From positions 1 to 64,000 of the IMG/VR virus record IMGVR_UViG_3300044981_000315: 64,000 bases of DNA; one strand, 5' to 3'. The position numbers and the translations under genes are program-made. Source of the stretch: a virus. How positions within the stretch are numbered: position 1 is the first letter of the stretch; each line of letters opens with the position of its first letter. The notes below the pieces were generated by a model, which was not told where the DNA came from, searched no databases, and worked only from the letters and a program-made list of their open reading frames with translations. Of the stretch, positions 16,946 through 24,919 are shown in pieces.

Positions 16946-17266
16946 TCATCGCTTATAGTGATCGTGTGGACCAATACTGACAATAAGAATGCGACCTTGT
17001 GGTTTCGGTATGTCTTCTGATGGTTTTGGTGTATTATAAACCCAGCAAATACGGTAATCATCATTAGCACGCGAATGCCACAACTCTCTTCCGTCATCTG
17101 AAGTTTGACCAGTTAATTTGGAAGTGCCTTTACGTCCAAGTTGACCAGCTGCCAAATAATCTAATGCTTTCTCTATAGATTTCAAAAGTGGTTCTTGTGA
17201 TTTGTCTTCTTTAAGACTTTTGAGAGTATCGTGTGCTTTCTTGCTGAAATCTAATATAAAATTCAT
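16946..17266 (-). CDS. RelE/ParE-superfamily toxin-like protein
   Basis: A 106-residue protein on the minus strand. The C-terminal half has the order typical of RelE/ParE toxins: a strand with ELWHSRANDDYRICWVY, then RILIVSIGPHDHYKR, matching the family's terminal V-x-x-H-x-x-Y block. A central KLTG turn also fits. RelE members cut ribosome-bound mRNA; ParE members poison gyrase; the subfamily cannot be fixed here. A small antitoxin-like gene precedes it by 21 bases, as expected for a toxin-antitoxin pair. It may serve phage exclusion or be a moron gene. Confidence 0.75.
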   Translation of the reverse strand: MNFILDFSKKAHDTLKSLKEDKSQEPLLKSIEKALDYLAAGQLGRKGTSKLTGQTSDDGRELWHSRANDDYRICWVYNTPKPSEDIPKPQGRILIVSIGPHDHYKR

Positions 17267-17287
17267 AAATACTTACTCATCATATTC

Positions 17288-17464
17288 TTATTTAGATAAG
17301 AATTCTTTCCAGTTCCATCCAGATATGATTTTACCTTCTTTGATATCTTTAAGACCAGCTTTGATTTCAGCTTGAACCTCTGGCGACAAAGATGCAAATT
17401 CTACCTCTGTAATTTCTGTGTTTTTTGCTGGAGATGCTCCAGTTATATTTTCTTGGACTTCCAT
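17288..17464 (-). CDS. Small antitoxin-like protein
   Basis: A 58-residue protein immediately upstream of the RelE-like gene on the minus strand. I prefer the start at 17464, which has an AGAGG SD; an in-frame start at 17482 gives six more residues. The C-terminal half (EIKAGLKDIKEGKIISGW) resembles the helix and G-x-I-I-S element that close many RelB-type antitoxins. No DNA-binding domain is seen in the short N-terminus, so self-repression may be weak or absent. Confidence 0.65.
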   Translation of the reverse strand: MEVQENITGASPAKNTEITEVEFASLSPEVQAEIKAGLKDIKEGKIISGWNWKEFLSK

Positions 17465-17508
17465 TTTTTCCTCTTTGACCATACTAATATACCGAACCAG
17501 CCGCAGTT

Positions 17509-18726
17509 TTACAACAATTTTTTAACTACCGTATTCAACAAATAGTCTCTATTATTATTCTCCGGGTGTTCCAATATTTCCAAGTAGCATCCATCCAAGA
17601 GCATTTTAAGAATTGGTCCGGCTGCAAACCCATGGGCCATCAAGTCAATGCCGTCAATGGCCAACTCTTTGCGAGCATACACCACCACGTTTTGGTGTTG
17701 ATCCAACCAGTCTTGGATTGGGGCACCAAGGGCCCTGGTTAACTCTACAAATTGAGATAAGGCATGTTCCCAAGCATCGGGGGCTTCATTCTTAAAGCGC
17801 GCTATAAACGCTGTATAGTTGGTGTGGTCATGAAGATTTAGGGTTTCCAACAAAAAATTGACATGTTTAATTTCTTTATTAGAAAACTTTAGGTTCACTA
17901 ATTCTTCTTTAGCTATTTTAGTGGGCACAAAAGCATACATAAGGGCCAATCTAGTTTCTAATTCGCCCGAATAATTCCCATATAAGGGAAATAAGTGGGT
18001 GGGCTGATCCATTAAACGTGGGCAAATAATAGCTAATGCCCCACATACCGATAGGTATTGCAATCCTAAAGAAGGGTAATTGGTCATCAATGTTTTGCGC
18101 AATTCATCGCTAATGCGTTCTTTTGACACTTTTTTGAGAGTCTCAATACTATCTTTCATTCCTTGTAAAGTATTGGATTTTACTTGATAACCAAAACGAG
18201 CTGCAAAACGAGCTGCTCGCATGATGCGAAGACCATCCTCTTGAAATCTTTCTACCGGGTTACCCACGGCACGGATAACGCCATCTTGCAAATCTTGCCA
18301 ACCATTAAAGGGATCGACTATTATATTATTAACCGGATCATAAGCCATGGCATTGATGGTTAAGTCTCGACGAGCCAAGTCTTCTTCCACATTTTGCACA
18401 AAATGGACTTCTTCCGGTCTTCGACCATCCAAGTATTTACCTTCCACTCGAAAAGTAGTTACCTCAAAGTGGTTCTCTGCCCCTTCATCCATACACACCG
18501 TCACCGTCCCGTGTTGCAGTCCGGTAGGGATAGTGCGAGAAAATAATTGTATCACCTGTTCAGGAGTTGCGCTAGTGGTGATATCCCAGTCTTTGGGTGC
18601 GATATTGAGATACAAATCTCTGACACATCCGCCTACAATGAAGGCTTGATAGCCGGCTTCCTGTAAGGTCAGACATATTTTTATGGCCAACGGATGGATG
18701 GGCTGTTGAAACTGGGAAATAAACAT
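17509..18726 (-). CDS. CCA-adding enzyme (tRNA nucleotidyltransferase, class II)
   Basis: A 405-residue enzyme that would add or repair the CCA end of tRNAs. Residues 32-37 GGCVRD form the nucleotide-binding loop, DWD at 46-48 holds the catalytic acidic pair, ARRDLTINAMAYD is the conserved RRD region, and EDGLRIMRAARFAARFGY and ERISDEL match the neck and body motifs of class II polymerases. No HD domain follows. The start could be ATG 18726 or an in-frame GTG 18744; neither has a clear SD. It leads a minus-strand unit with the antitoxin and toxin genes. Jumbo phages often pair such enzymes with their own tRNA genes; none is seen in this window. Confidence 0.93.
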   Translation of the reverse strand: MFISQFQQPIHPLAIKICLTLQEAGYQAFIVGGCVRDLYLNIAPKDWDITTSATPEQVIQLFSRTIPTGLQHGTVTVCMDEGAENHFEVTTFRVEGKYLDGRRPEEVHFVQNVEEDLARRDLTINAMAYDPVNNIIVDPFNGWQDLQDGVIRAVGNPVERFQEDGLRIMRAARFAARFGYQVKSNTLQGMKDSIETLKKVSKERISDELRKTLMTNYPSLGLQYLSVCGALAIICPRLMDQPTHLFPLYGNYSGELETRLALMYAFVPTKIAKEELVNLKFSNKEIKHVNFLLETLNLHDHTNYTAFIARFKNEAPDAWEHALSQFVELTRALGAPIQDWLDQHQNVVVYARKELAIDGIDLMAHGFAAGPILKMLLDGCYLEILEHPENNNRDYLLNTVVKKLL

Positions 18727-18782
18727 CCGGATAATGTAAAACACGTAAAATAGGCTGTCAAGTGTTGGATAAGATAATATTT

Positions 18783-18791
18783 TGATATACT
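18783..18791 (+). promoter_or_regulatory. Extended -10 promoter candidate
   Basis: TGATATACT fits the extended -10 form (TGnTATAAT) with one mismatch; a TTGGAT at 18765-18770 lies 15 bases upstream, short of the ideal 17. It lies between the divergent CCA-enzyme and 18816 genes, where a promoter for the rightward fibre module is expected. Confidence 0.4.
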
Positions 18792-18815
18792 AATGTAATC
18801 TCACCGGAAAACCAT

Positions 18816-19529
18816 ATGAAGCTTGATCAACTAACCGATTTATACAATTTGATTTCCAGGGGCACGGAAAATGTGTCTTCTCGAAAGCTATCTCTAAAAT
18901 TGAGAAAATCAGGTTTTGAGTCTGCGGTTAATAATATCGGTTTTACCAAATTAGCTTTTGACACCCGTCGAATTGATCAAGAAACAGAATATAACCCAAG
19001 ACGAGGTTTACAGAATTATAATCGTAGTGAGGCTTTCATTACAGAAGCCATGTCACAAAAGATTATTAATTTTAGCAAATTGCGTAAAGTATTAATTGGT
19101 CTCAAAGAAGTATATGGTAAAGAACCAGAATGGCAAGATAGTAATGCTCGTGTTCTATTATCTACTTTAGATAATGGTTTGCGAACTATTACTAAAGATG
19201 GTGATTTTACTGAAAGTCAACCTGGTATGGGTAGTTTTGACTATCTAGAAGAATTAATGCACGTTAGATATCGTCTAGGGTTTGATAATTTAGCTAAAAT
19301 GAATGAAGAAGAGTTAAAAAGAGTTATATTATCTAAAGATGAAGAGTTAATTCGTAAGGGCGTTAATCAGGCTTTAGAAATTACTAAGCAAGATGTAGCT
19401 AAAGAAGGGTATGACTCATTGATCAATAAATTATTCGATGGATGTCGTGCTAGTGCCGAAAATCCAAATGTAGAACGAAGTATAACGATAACGATCAGAG
19501 ATACATTTTTAGATAAAAAGGGAAGTTAA
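18816..19529 (+). CDS. Helical protein at the start of the fibre module, unknown
   Basis: A 237-residue protein with a helical, charged sequence and no membrane segment. It contains FTKLAFDTRRIDQETEYNPR near residue 43 and ends with an ITITIRDTFLDKKGS strand. I recognise no family. It is the first gene rightward from the divergent promoter region and is followed after 1 base by a beta-rich tail gene, suggesting a baseplate or connector part. Confidence 0.7.
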   Translation: MKLDQLTDLYNLISRGTENVSSRKLSLKLRKSGFESAVNNIGFTKLAFDTRRIDQETEYNPRRGLQNYNRSEAFITEAMSQKIINFSKLRKVLIGLKEVYGKEPEWQDSNARVLLSTLDNGLRTITKDGDFTESQPGMGSFDYLEELMHVRYRLGFDNLAKMNEEELKRVILSKDEELIRKGVNQALEITKQDVAKEGYDSLINKLFDGCRASAENPNVERSITITIRDTFLDKKGS

Positions 19530-19530
19530 A

Positions 19531-20214
19531 ATGGATGTCTTTGCTCCAGGTCGTAATGAATGTGGGATGTTCATTGTCAGGAACATTTCGCCCCAAAAAA
19601 AGACCATTAACATTTTTCAATACCCCATCAATTTAGGTTATACTAGAGATTTGCTTCAGATTCCTGGTGTTTCCGAAGGTGATATTAAATCAGCTTTGAT
19701 GAAGGGTGAAATACGACATAAGTTCAAGGTCGGCGATATTCAATTAGTTTTCAGCAATATTGATTTATTACAATTTAATGATTGTGGCATTCAATATCTA
19801 GAAGGTTATGGATTTACTACTGGTGTTCAAGTAGGATTCGATCAACTTGACGGTTATGTACAGAACTTAATCACTCAAGGTGGCGGTGGTGGTCTTACTC
19901 CCGATGAACACGAAACGCTTCGACAACTCATTCACTTTATTGATGAGGGTCCAGGACATGGTTTTGCTGCCACTGCTTATAAGGTAATTTTGCCTACTGG
20001 GAATCCATTTCCTACTAGTATGACTTGGTATTTAGATGCCGGACTAACTATTAAATTAGTGGATAAATTAATTACCTACAATGCCATGAAGTTCCCAACT
20101 ATTCTCGAATGGAGAATGTATGATACCGATGGTGTCACCATTATTCATACCGTTACCGATACCATTACCTATAGTTCCGCATTTGAGTCTACTCGAACGC
20201 GTATGGTGACGTAA
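19531..20214 (+). CDS. Tail/baseplate structural protein
   Basis: A 227-residue protein with SD AAGGGAAG. An N-terminal beta domain (NISPQKKTINIFQYPINLGY) leads to a Gly linker (TQGGGGG, near 112) and a C-terminal segment with LRQLIHFIDEGPGHGF, a Ser/Thr-Pro turn, and a strand pair ending TDTITYSS. This two-part layout suits a baseplate-associated attachment protein. Its stop overlaps the next start (TAATG), so it is coupled to the first fibre gene. Family name unknown to me. Confidence 0.65.
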   Translation: MDVFAPGRNECGMFIVRNISPQKKTINIFQYPINLGYTRDLLQIPGVSEGDIKSALMKGEIRHKFKVGDIQLVFSNIDLLQFNDCGIQYLEGYGFTTGVQVGFDQLDGYVQNLITQGGGGGLTPDEHETLRQLIHFIDEGPGHGFAATAYKVILPTGNPFPTSMTWYLDAGLTIKLVDKLITYNAMKFPTILEWRMYDTDGVTIIHTVTDTITYSSAFESTRTRMVT

Positions 20215-21893
20215 TGTCTAATGAGTCGCCTGCGGCAATTATTTTTGATGAGTTAGGTAATCCAGTTGGTGTTACTAATGCGGATGATGGATATTATCGC
20301 CTTCAAGTAGATTCTACTACTGTAAAAATTATTCCTACTGTTTCAGTTGCAAACTCCACCACCACACCTTTAGGAGCTGGTGCTACTTTTAGCGGATCTT
20401 CTGAAGATGTTTCTGGTTTCGTTTCTGCCGATATTACTGTTTTATCTGATGTAGCTAGTGCCGATGGTGGATTACTTTTTGAATGGTCTCAAGATAACAT
20501 TACTTTTGATTATTCAGAATCGTTTACTATTTTAGCTGGTGTTGGGTCCTTTTATTCTTTATCTGCTAGAGCCAAGTATTTTAGATTAAGTTATACCAAT
20601 GGTGCCGCCCCCCAAACTAGTTTTGCTTTATCCACCGTTTATTATCCAATAGATAGATCTATTTTTATTCAAAATCTAGATACCGATATTCCTGCCCAAA
20701 AAGCAGTAGAAGTAGTTAGATCAGTATTATCCGCCCAAAAAACAGGTGGAGTTAGTAATAATTACACCAACTTGCAAGCTACTACTGGTGGTGTTTTAAG
20801 AGTTTCTGTAGATACTACAACGGTTCCAGCACTTGGACCAGCTGCGGTGGTACAGCAAGCTAGTATTGGCCCCACTATTGGAACCTCTTTTTCTCAAACT
20901 GTTGCCGATACGGTGTTGGGTAATGCACTTATTGTTTTAGTTATGCAGGGTCAGGGATCTGCAGGCGCTACCTATAATTTTTTTGATTCTCAAGGTAATT
21001 TATATGCTCAAAATGGTTCAGTTGAAACTCCAGGAGTAGGGCAAATTGATTTATGGTCTACTATCACACAAAATGGTCCCTGTACCGTTACAGCTGATAA
21101 TTTCAGTTCAGTTTCGACCGTGGTACTACAGTGTTATGAAGTATCTGGATTGCTTAGTTCAGCACATATTTTTGATCAAATTAGCACTAATACGGGAGTA
21201 GGTACTTCACTTTCGGCGGGCTCAGTTACGACAAATTATGATGGAGAGTTTTGTATTGCCGCTTTTGCTACTTCTGGCTCCTCTACCATTACGGCTGGAG
21301 CAGGCTGGACTCAAGATTTGAGTGTGATTGATTTTGGAAGTGAATCTCAAACCCAAAGTGTTGGTGGCATTTTATCTGGAACTGCCACGGCAACGCCTTC
21401 TGTTCCTTATGTTGGTTTGTTAGCTACTTTTTTTCCAGCTCTTACCTCTAGACCTCTCGTAACCAATTCCAGCGGTCAACTGATAACATTAACAGAAATT
21501 ACAGATGGTTATGGTAATGGACCGGTTGCAGTTGCGCCACCATTCACATCCGCCACTGCGGCTCAACCAGCTTTGGTTGTTGCTTTTTCTCCCAATACTC
21601 CTCTTACCGTTACTGAAGCCCGTCCTTCTGTCAATACTACTCATAGTGTCGCAGCATCTCTGACCAACGTATCCCTTTTATCATCTAATAGCATTAGGCT
21701 GGGAGCCACCCTTTATAATGACTCTTCCTCTGTTCTATATGTTAAGTTAGGAACTTTAGCTAGTTTAACTGATTTTACTATTCGACTATTTCCATTTTGT
21801 TATTATGAGATACCATATGGGTATGTAGGCGAGATTGATGGATTTTGGACACGGGCAACGGGCTTTGCCCGTGTTGGAGAACTAACACTTTAA
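20214..21893 (+). CDS. Tail fibre / adhesin protein, paralogue 1
   Basis: A 559-residue beta-rich, Ser/Thr/Gly-rich protein. The first residues (SPAAIIFDELGNPVGV) match the openings of the next two fibre proteins (SPAVVLY..DGTE, SPNVILYDVNGQE), marking an attachment domain. The C-terminal 90 residues share a domain with the 21952 product: strand, then RLGATLYNDSS / RIFASLYNNTN and a pattern ending near LPSSYLEVP / FPFCYYEIP. A middle region (residues 220-400) looks like a separate jelly-roll-type adhesin. Two DGY motifs occur. Likely host-binding. Confidence 0.7.
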   Translation: MSNESPAAIIFDELGNPVGVTNADDGYYRLQVDSTTVKIIPTVSVANSTTTPLGAGATFSGSSEDVSGFVSADITVLSDVASADGGLLFEWSQDNITFDYSESFTILAGVGSFYSLSARAKYFRLSYTNGAAPQTSFALSTVYYPIDRSIFIQNLDTDIPAQKAVEVVRSVLSAQKTGGVSNNYTNLQATTGGVLRVSVDTTTVPALGPAAVVQQASIGPTIGTSFSQTVADTVLGNALIVLVMQGQGSAGATYNFFDSQGNLYAQNGSVETPGVGQIDLWSTITQNGPCTVTADNFSSVSTVVLQCYEVSGLLSSAHIFDQISTNTGVGTSLSAGSVTTNYDGEFCIAAFATSGSSTITAGAGWTQDLSVIDFGSESQTQSVGGILSGTATATPSVPYVGLLATFFPALTSRPLVTNSSGQLITLTEITDGYGNGPVAVAPPFTSATAAQPALVVAFSPNTPLTVTEARPSVNTTHSVAASLTNVSLLSSNSIRLGATLYNDSSSVLYVKLGTLASLTDFTIRLFPFCYYEIPYGYVGEIDGFWTRATGFARVGELTL

Positions 21894-21951
21894 TACTATG
21901 AATAAAAACACATTATACATAGAAAGATAACTCTTACTTACAGGAATACTC

Positions 21952-23430
21952 ATGTCAGGACAATCCCCCGCCGTCGTACTTTATTCTAGCGATGGTACCG
22001 AACTTACCGTACCTAGTGGCAGCATAGTTCCTGCTGGTACACGAACAGTTCTCATTTCAGGACGGAACCCAGCTAGTGATGCTCTCTACGTACCAAGCGC
22101 AATTAATGGCAATCTAGGTATTGCCATCATGAGCGATGGATACTATGTGCAATCGTCTGCTACAGTAACCGCTTCAGGTTCTCAAATTGTTGCGCTTAAT
22201 TATTTCGGTACCCAAGAAATTGCTCTCATCGTTAATGTTGGAACAGTAACTGGTGCCGGCTCTATTCAATACACCATTCAAGAACTTGATCCAGGTGACG
22301 GTGTAACGGTCTATGGTAATTCTGCCACTACTTCTGTTATCAACTCTGGTAATACTCCTGGCGTCTTTACTGCTGTTTTAAACGTTACCACTAGCCCATC
22401 GGTTAAAGTTACTTGGACCGTCACTGGCACTTTCAGTGCAACCATTTACTCTACTATCTCCACTAAGAGTACTCCAGCTACTCAGACTATTAATGGTACC
22501 GTTGCTGTCAGTTCTGTCGGCGGTACTGTCGCTGTTACCCAATCTACTAGTCCTTGGGTAGTAAGCGGAACCATAACTGCTAATCAAGGTACTCCAAACA
22601 GTTTAGCTAACGCATGGCCAATTGAAATAACCGATGGTTATGGCAATATTCAGGGTTCATCTGTTAATCCGGTCTGGGTGCAAGGTTCTATTATGGTTGC
22701 CAACCCATCTGTTGGTCCAACTGCTTCTGCTCCCCCAGCAGACGCTACTTATGTTGGCGCCTTGGTTACTACAGCTGCTGAATCTGGCTTGACCAGCGGT
22801 GATATGTATCCATTCAACTTAACTACTACCGGTCAATTACGTATCGACGGTGTGTACCCACTTACTACGGCTGTAGCTACAGCAGTTGATATGAATCAAG
22901 TTGGTGGAGTTGTGACTACAGCTGCACCAACTTATACTACGGCTACGGTTAATGCTTTATCTTTAACTACTGCTGGTTTGTTGCGTATTGATGGTGTGTA
23001 TCCGATCAACGCTACTACCCCAACTACTGACGTAACTTTCGTAGGTGGTGCCGTAACTACTTCTGCTCCAACTTATACTACCGGTCAGTTAAGTGCCCTA
23101 TCTTTGGATACTCTTGGTAATTTGCGCGTCACTGCTTTGACTAACAAAGCAAGTACATCTAACGTTACTTCTGTGGCTGTTACTGCAAACGCTGCAACTC
23201 AATTATTAGCAGCTAACACTACCCCTAGAATTTTTGCATCACTTTATAATAATACTAACAAAAGTGCTTACATTTTATATGGATCCGGAACGGCTAGTGC
23301 TACTAACTTTTCTATCGTATTATTGCCAAGCTCTTATTTGGAAGTTCCAGTTGATTGGATTGGGATTGTGAGTGAATTTTCTCCATCGGGCGCGTCAGGA
23401 AATTTCCTCTGTACAGAACTCACACCATAA
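21952..23430 (+). CDS. Tail fibre protein, paralogue 2
   Basis: A 492-residue fibre. It opens with the shared MSGQSPAVVLY domain. Residues 255-400 contain tandem repeats of the type VGGVVTTAAPTYTTATVNAL followed by LSLTTAGLLRIDGVYP, which are typical shaft-like repeats. The C-terminal 85 residues form the domain shared with paralogue 1. SD is AGGA. Two DGY motifs occur. The 58-base gap upstream holds no gene. Confidence 0.72.
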   Translation: MSGQSPAVVLYSSDGTELTVPSGSIVPAGTRTVLISGRNPASDALYVPSAINGNLGIAIMSDGYYVQSSATVTASGSQIVALNYFGTQEIALIVNVGTVTGAGSIQYTIQELDPGDGVTVYGNSATTSVINSGNTPGVFTAVLNVTTSPSVKVTWTVTGTFSATIYSTISTKSTPATQTINGTVAVSSVGGTVAVTQSTSPWVVSGTITANQGTPNSLANAWPIEITDGYGNIQGSSVNPVWVQGSIMVANPSVGPTASAPPADATYVGALVTTAAESGLTSGDMYPFNLTTTGQLRIDGVYPLTTAVATAVDMNQVGGVVTTAAPTYTTATVNALSLTTAGLLRIDGVYPINATTPTTDVTFVGGAVTTSAPTYTTGQLSALSLDTLGNLRVTALTNKASTSNVTSVAVTANAATQLLAANTTPRIFASLYNNTNKSAYILYGSGTASATNFSIVLLPSSYLEVPVDWIGIVSEFSPSGASGNFLCTELTP

Positions 23431-23523
23431 CAGATCTAACTGTATGATATGATTGGTGAAAATCAAATATTAGGTGACTATAGACCGTTGATATATAATG
23501 ATAGTAATGAGAAAGAAAGTTTG

Positions 23524-23583
23524 ATGAAATCAATTTATATCAATGAGGTAAGAAGAGCCGCTCAAAAAAGGAAAATACAGTGA
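23524..23583 (+). CDS. 19-codon basic leader frame
   Basis: A short frame (MKSIYINEVRRAAQKRK) whose TGA at 23581-23583 overlaps the GTG start of the next fibre gene (GTGA). The SD is weak. It may be a coupling leader or chance; a TATAAT at 23494-23499 lies upstream in the same 149-base gap. Confidence 0.25.
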   Translation: MKSIYINEVRRAAQKRKIQ

Positions 23584-24539
23584 GCGGAGAATCCCCTAAC
23601 GTTATCCTATATGATGTCAATGGGCAGGAAATGTCCGTCTCTAATGGGGCGGCTATTCCTGCTGGCACATCAGCATTGATGATTGCTGGTTCTGATGGTA
23701 CCAACTCCAGATTTTTAACACTAGATACATCAGGAAGACAAATTGTAGTTGGCGCTGCCGCAGCGAACGCCACTCCGGCAGGTAATCCTCTTTATGTTGG
23801 TGGTAGCGTAACAACCTCTGCTCCTACCTATACTACTGCTACTGTTAATCCTTTATCTTTGACTACAATTGGACAATTGAGAATCGATGGCGCCTATCCA
23901 CTGACAACAGCAGTGGCAACAGCCGTGGATATGCATCAGGTGGGTGGTGTGGTTACTACCTCCTCCCCATCTGGTTATACTAACGCTACTATTAACGCAT
24001 TGTCATTGACTACTGCTGGTGCTTTACGTGTGGATGGATCTGCCGTTACTCAGCCGGTTTCAGGCACAGTGACTGCTAACCAAGGAACCGCAAATACACT
24101 CGCCAATGCTTGGACAACAGAAATCACCGATGGTACTCATGGCCCAGTTTCTGTTACAGCAGCCTCCACTTCTGCAGTAGCTACTAATCCAGCATTAGTG
24201 GTATCTCAAACACCTAATCTTCCACTCACCAATACTACTACTTCAGTTAATATTAATGCTAGTACCAATGGTAACAATACTTTAGTGGCTGGTGTAGCCG
24301 GGAAGACTGTTCGAGTTTTTAAGGTAGCTCTAGTTTTTTCAGTAGGAGGCACTGTTATTTTCCAAGATGGTAATTCTACGGCATTATCAGGTCCCTTTAT
24401 ATTGAATGCTGGGGCTACTATTGTGTTGGATATGGATATCACTAATCCATGGTTTCTAACTTCTACTGGTAATGCTTTTGTTATTAACTTGTCGGGTGGA
24501 GCTGCCGTTGGTGGCGTTTTATACTATACACAATCCTAA
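23580..24539 (+). CDS. Tail fibre protein, paralogue 3
   Basis: A 319-residue fibre using a GTG start behind SD AAGGA. It begins MSGESPNVILYDVNGQEM like its two upstream paralogues, has one shaft-like repeat block (VTTSAPTYTTATVNPLSL, residues 79-96) and an EITDGTHGPV segment where the paralogues have EITDGYGN. Its C-terminal 100 residues (from SVNINASTNGNN) are a different beta domain (ending GGVLYYTQS), so the tip has been exchanged. Host-binding role inferred. Confidence 0.7.
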   Translation: MSGESPNVILYDVNGQEMSVSNGAAIPAGTSALMIAGSDGTNSRFLTLDTSGRQIVVGAAAANATPAGNPLYVGGSVTTSAPTYTTATVNPLSLTTIGQLRIDGAYPLTTAVATAVDMHQVGGVVTTSSPSGYTNATINALSLTTAGALRVDGSAVTQPVSGTVTANQGTANTLANAWTTEITDGTHGPVSVTAASTSAVATNPALVVSQTPNLPLTNTTTSVNINASTNGNNTLVAGVAGKTVRVFKVALVFSVGGTVIFQDGNSTALSGPFILNAGATIVLDMDITNPWFLTSTGNAFVINLSGGAAVGGVLYYTQS

Positions 24540-24547
24540 AGGTCTAT

Positions 24548-24856
24548 ATGAGTTATATTTTTAATCCAAGTTCCGGTAGTACATTTTCTCCAGGATCTAT
24601 TGATGTGGTATTGAATGGAAAATCTGATGAAACATTGGGGTCCGTAACTGGGCTTTCGGGAACACCGGCGCATGTGATAGCTGTTTCTTTATATGAAGAA
24701 AGTGTAACCGTTCAAAGTGGGTTAATTTATGCATTTAATGTGACTGCTCTCAATTCTAATGGTTTTTCTTATAGACTACATGTCACTGGAAATGAATATT
24801 GGCCCGGTACTAGCTCAGTTACGATCAAGGTCAATTATGTCTGGTCAAGCGTATAA
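24548..24856 (+). CDS. Small beta-rich tail protein
   Basis: A 102-residue protein with SD AAAGGT, 8 bases after the previous stop. The composition is Ser/Gly/Val-rich and all-beta, beginning MSYIFNPSSGS and ending VTIKVNYVWSSV. No motif recognised. Its position among fibre genes suggests a fibre tip or collar component. Confidence 0.6.
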   Translation: MSYIFNPSSGSTFSPGSIDVVLNGKSDETLGSVTGLSGTPAHVIAVSLYEESVTVQSGLIYAFNVTALNSNGFSYRLHVTGNEYWPGTSSVTIKVNYVWSSV

Positions 24857-24868
24857 AAGGCAAATAAT

Positions 24869-24919
24869 ATGTCGCAATTTTGTAATTTTAACTCTGCCAT
24901 CCAAAAAGGTATATTATGA
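24869..24919 (+). CDS. 16-codon leader frame
   Basis: A short frame (MSQFCNFNSAIQKGIL) with an AAAGG SD, ending in a TGA that overlaps the ATG of the next gene. It may only couple translation. Weak support. Confidence 0.25.
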   Translation: MSQFCNFNSAIQKGIL

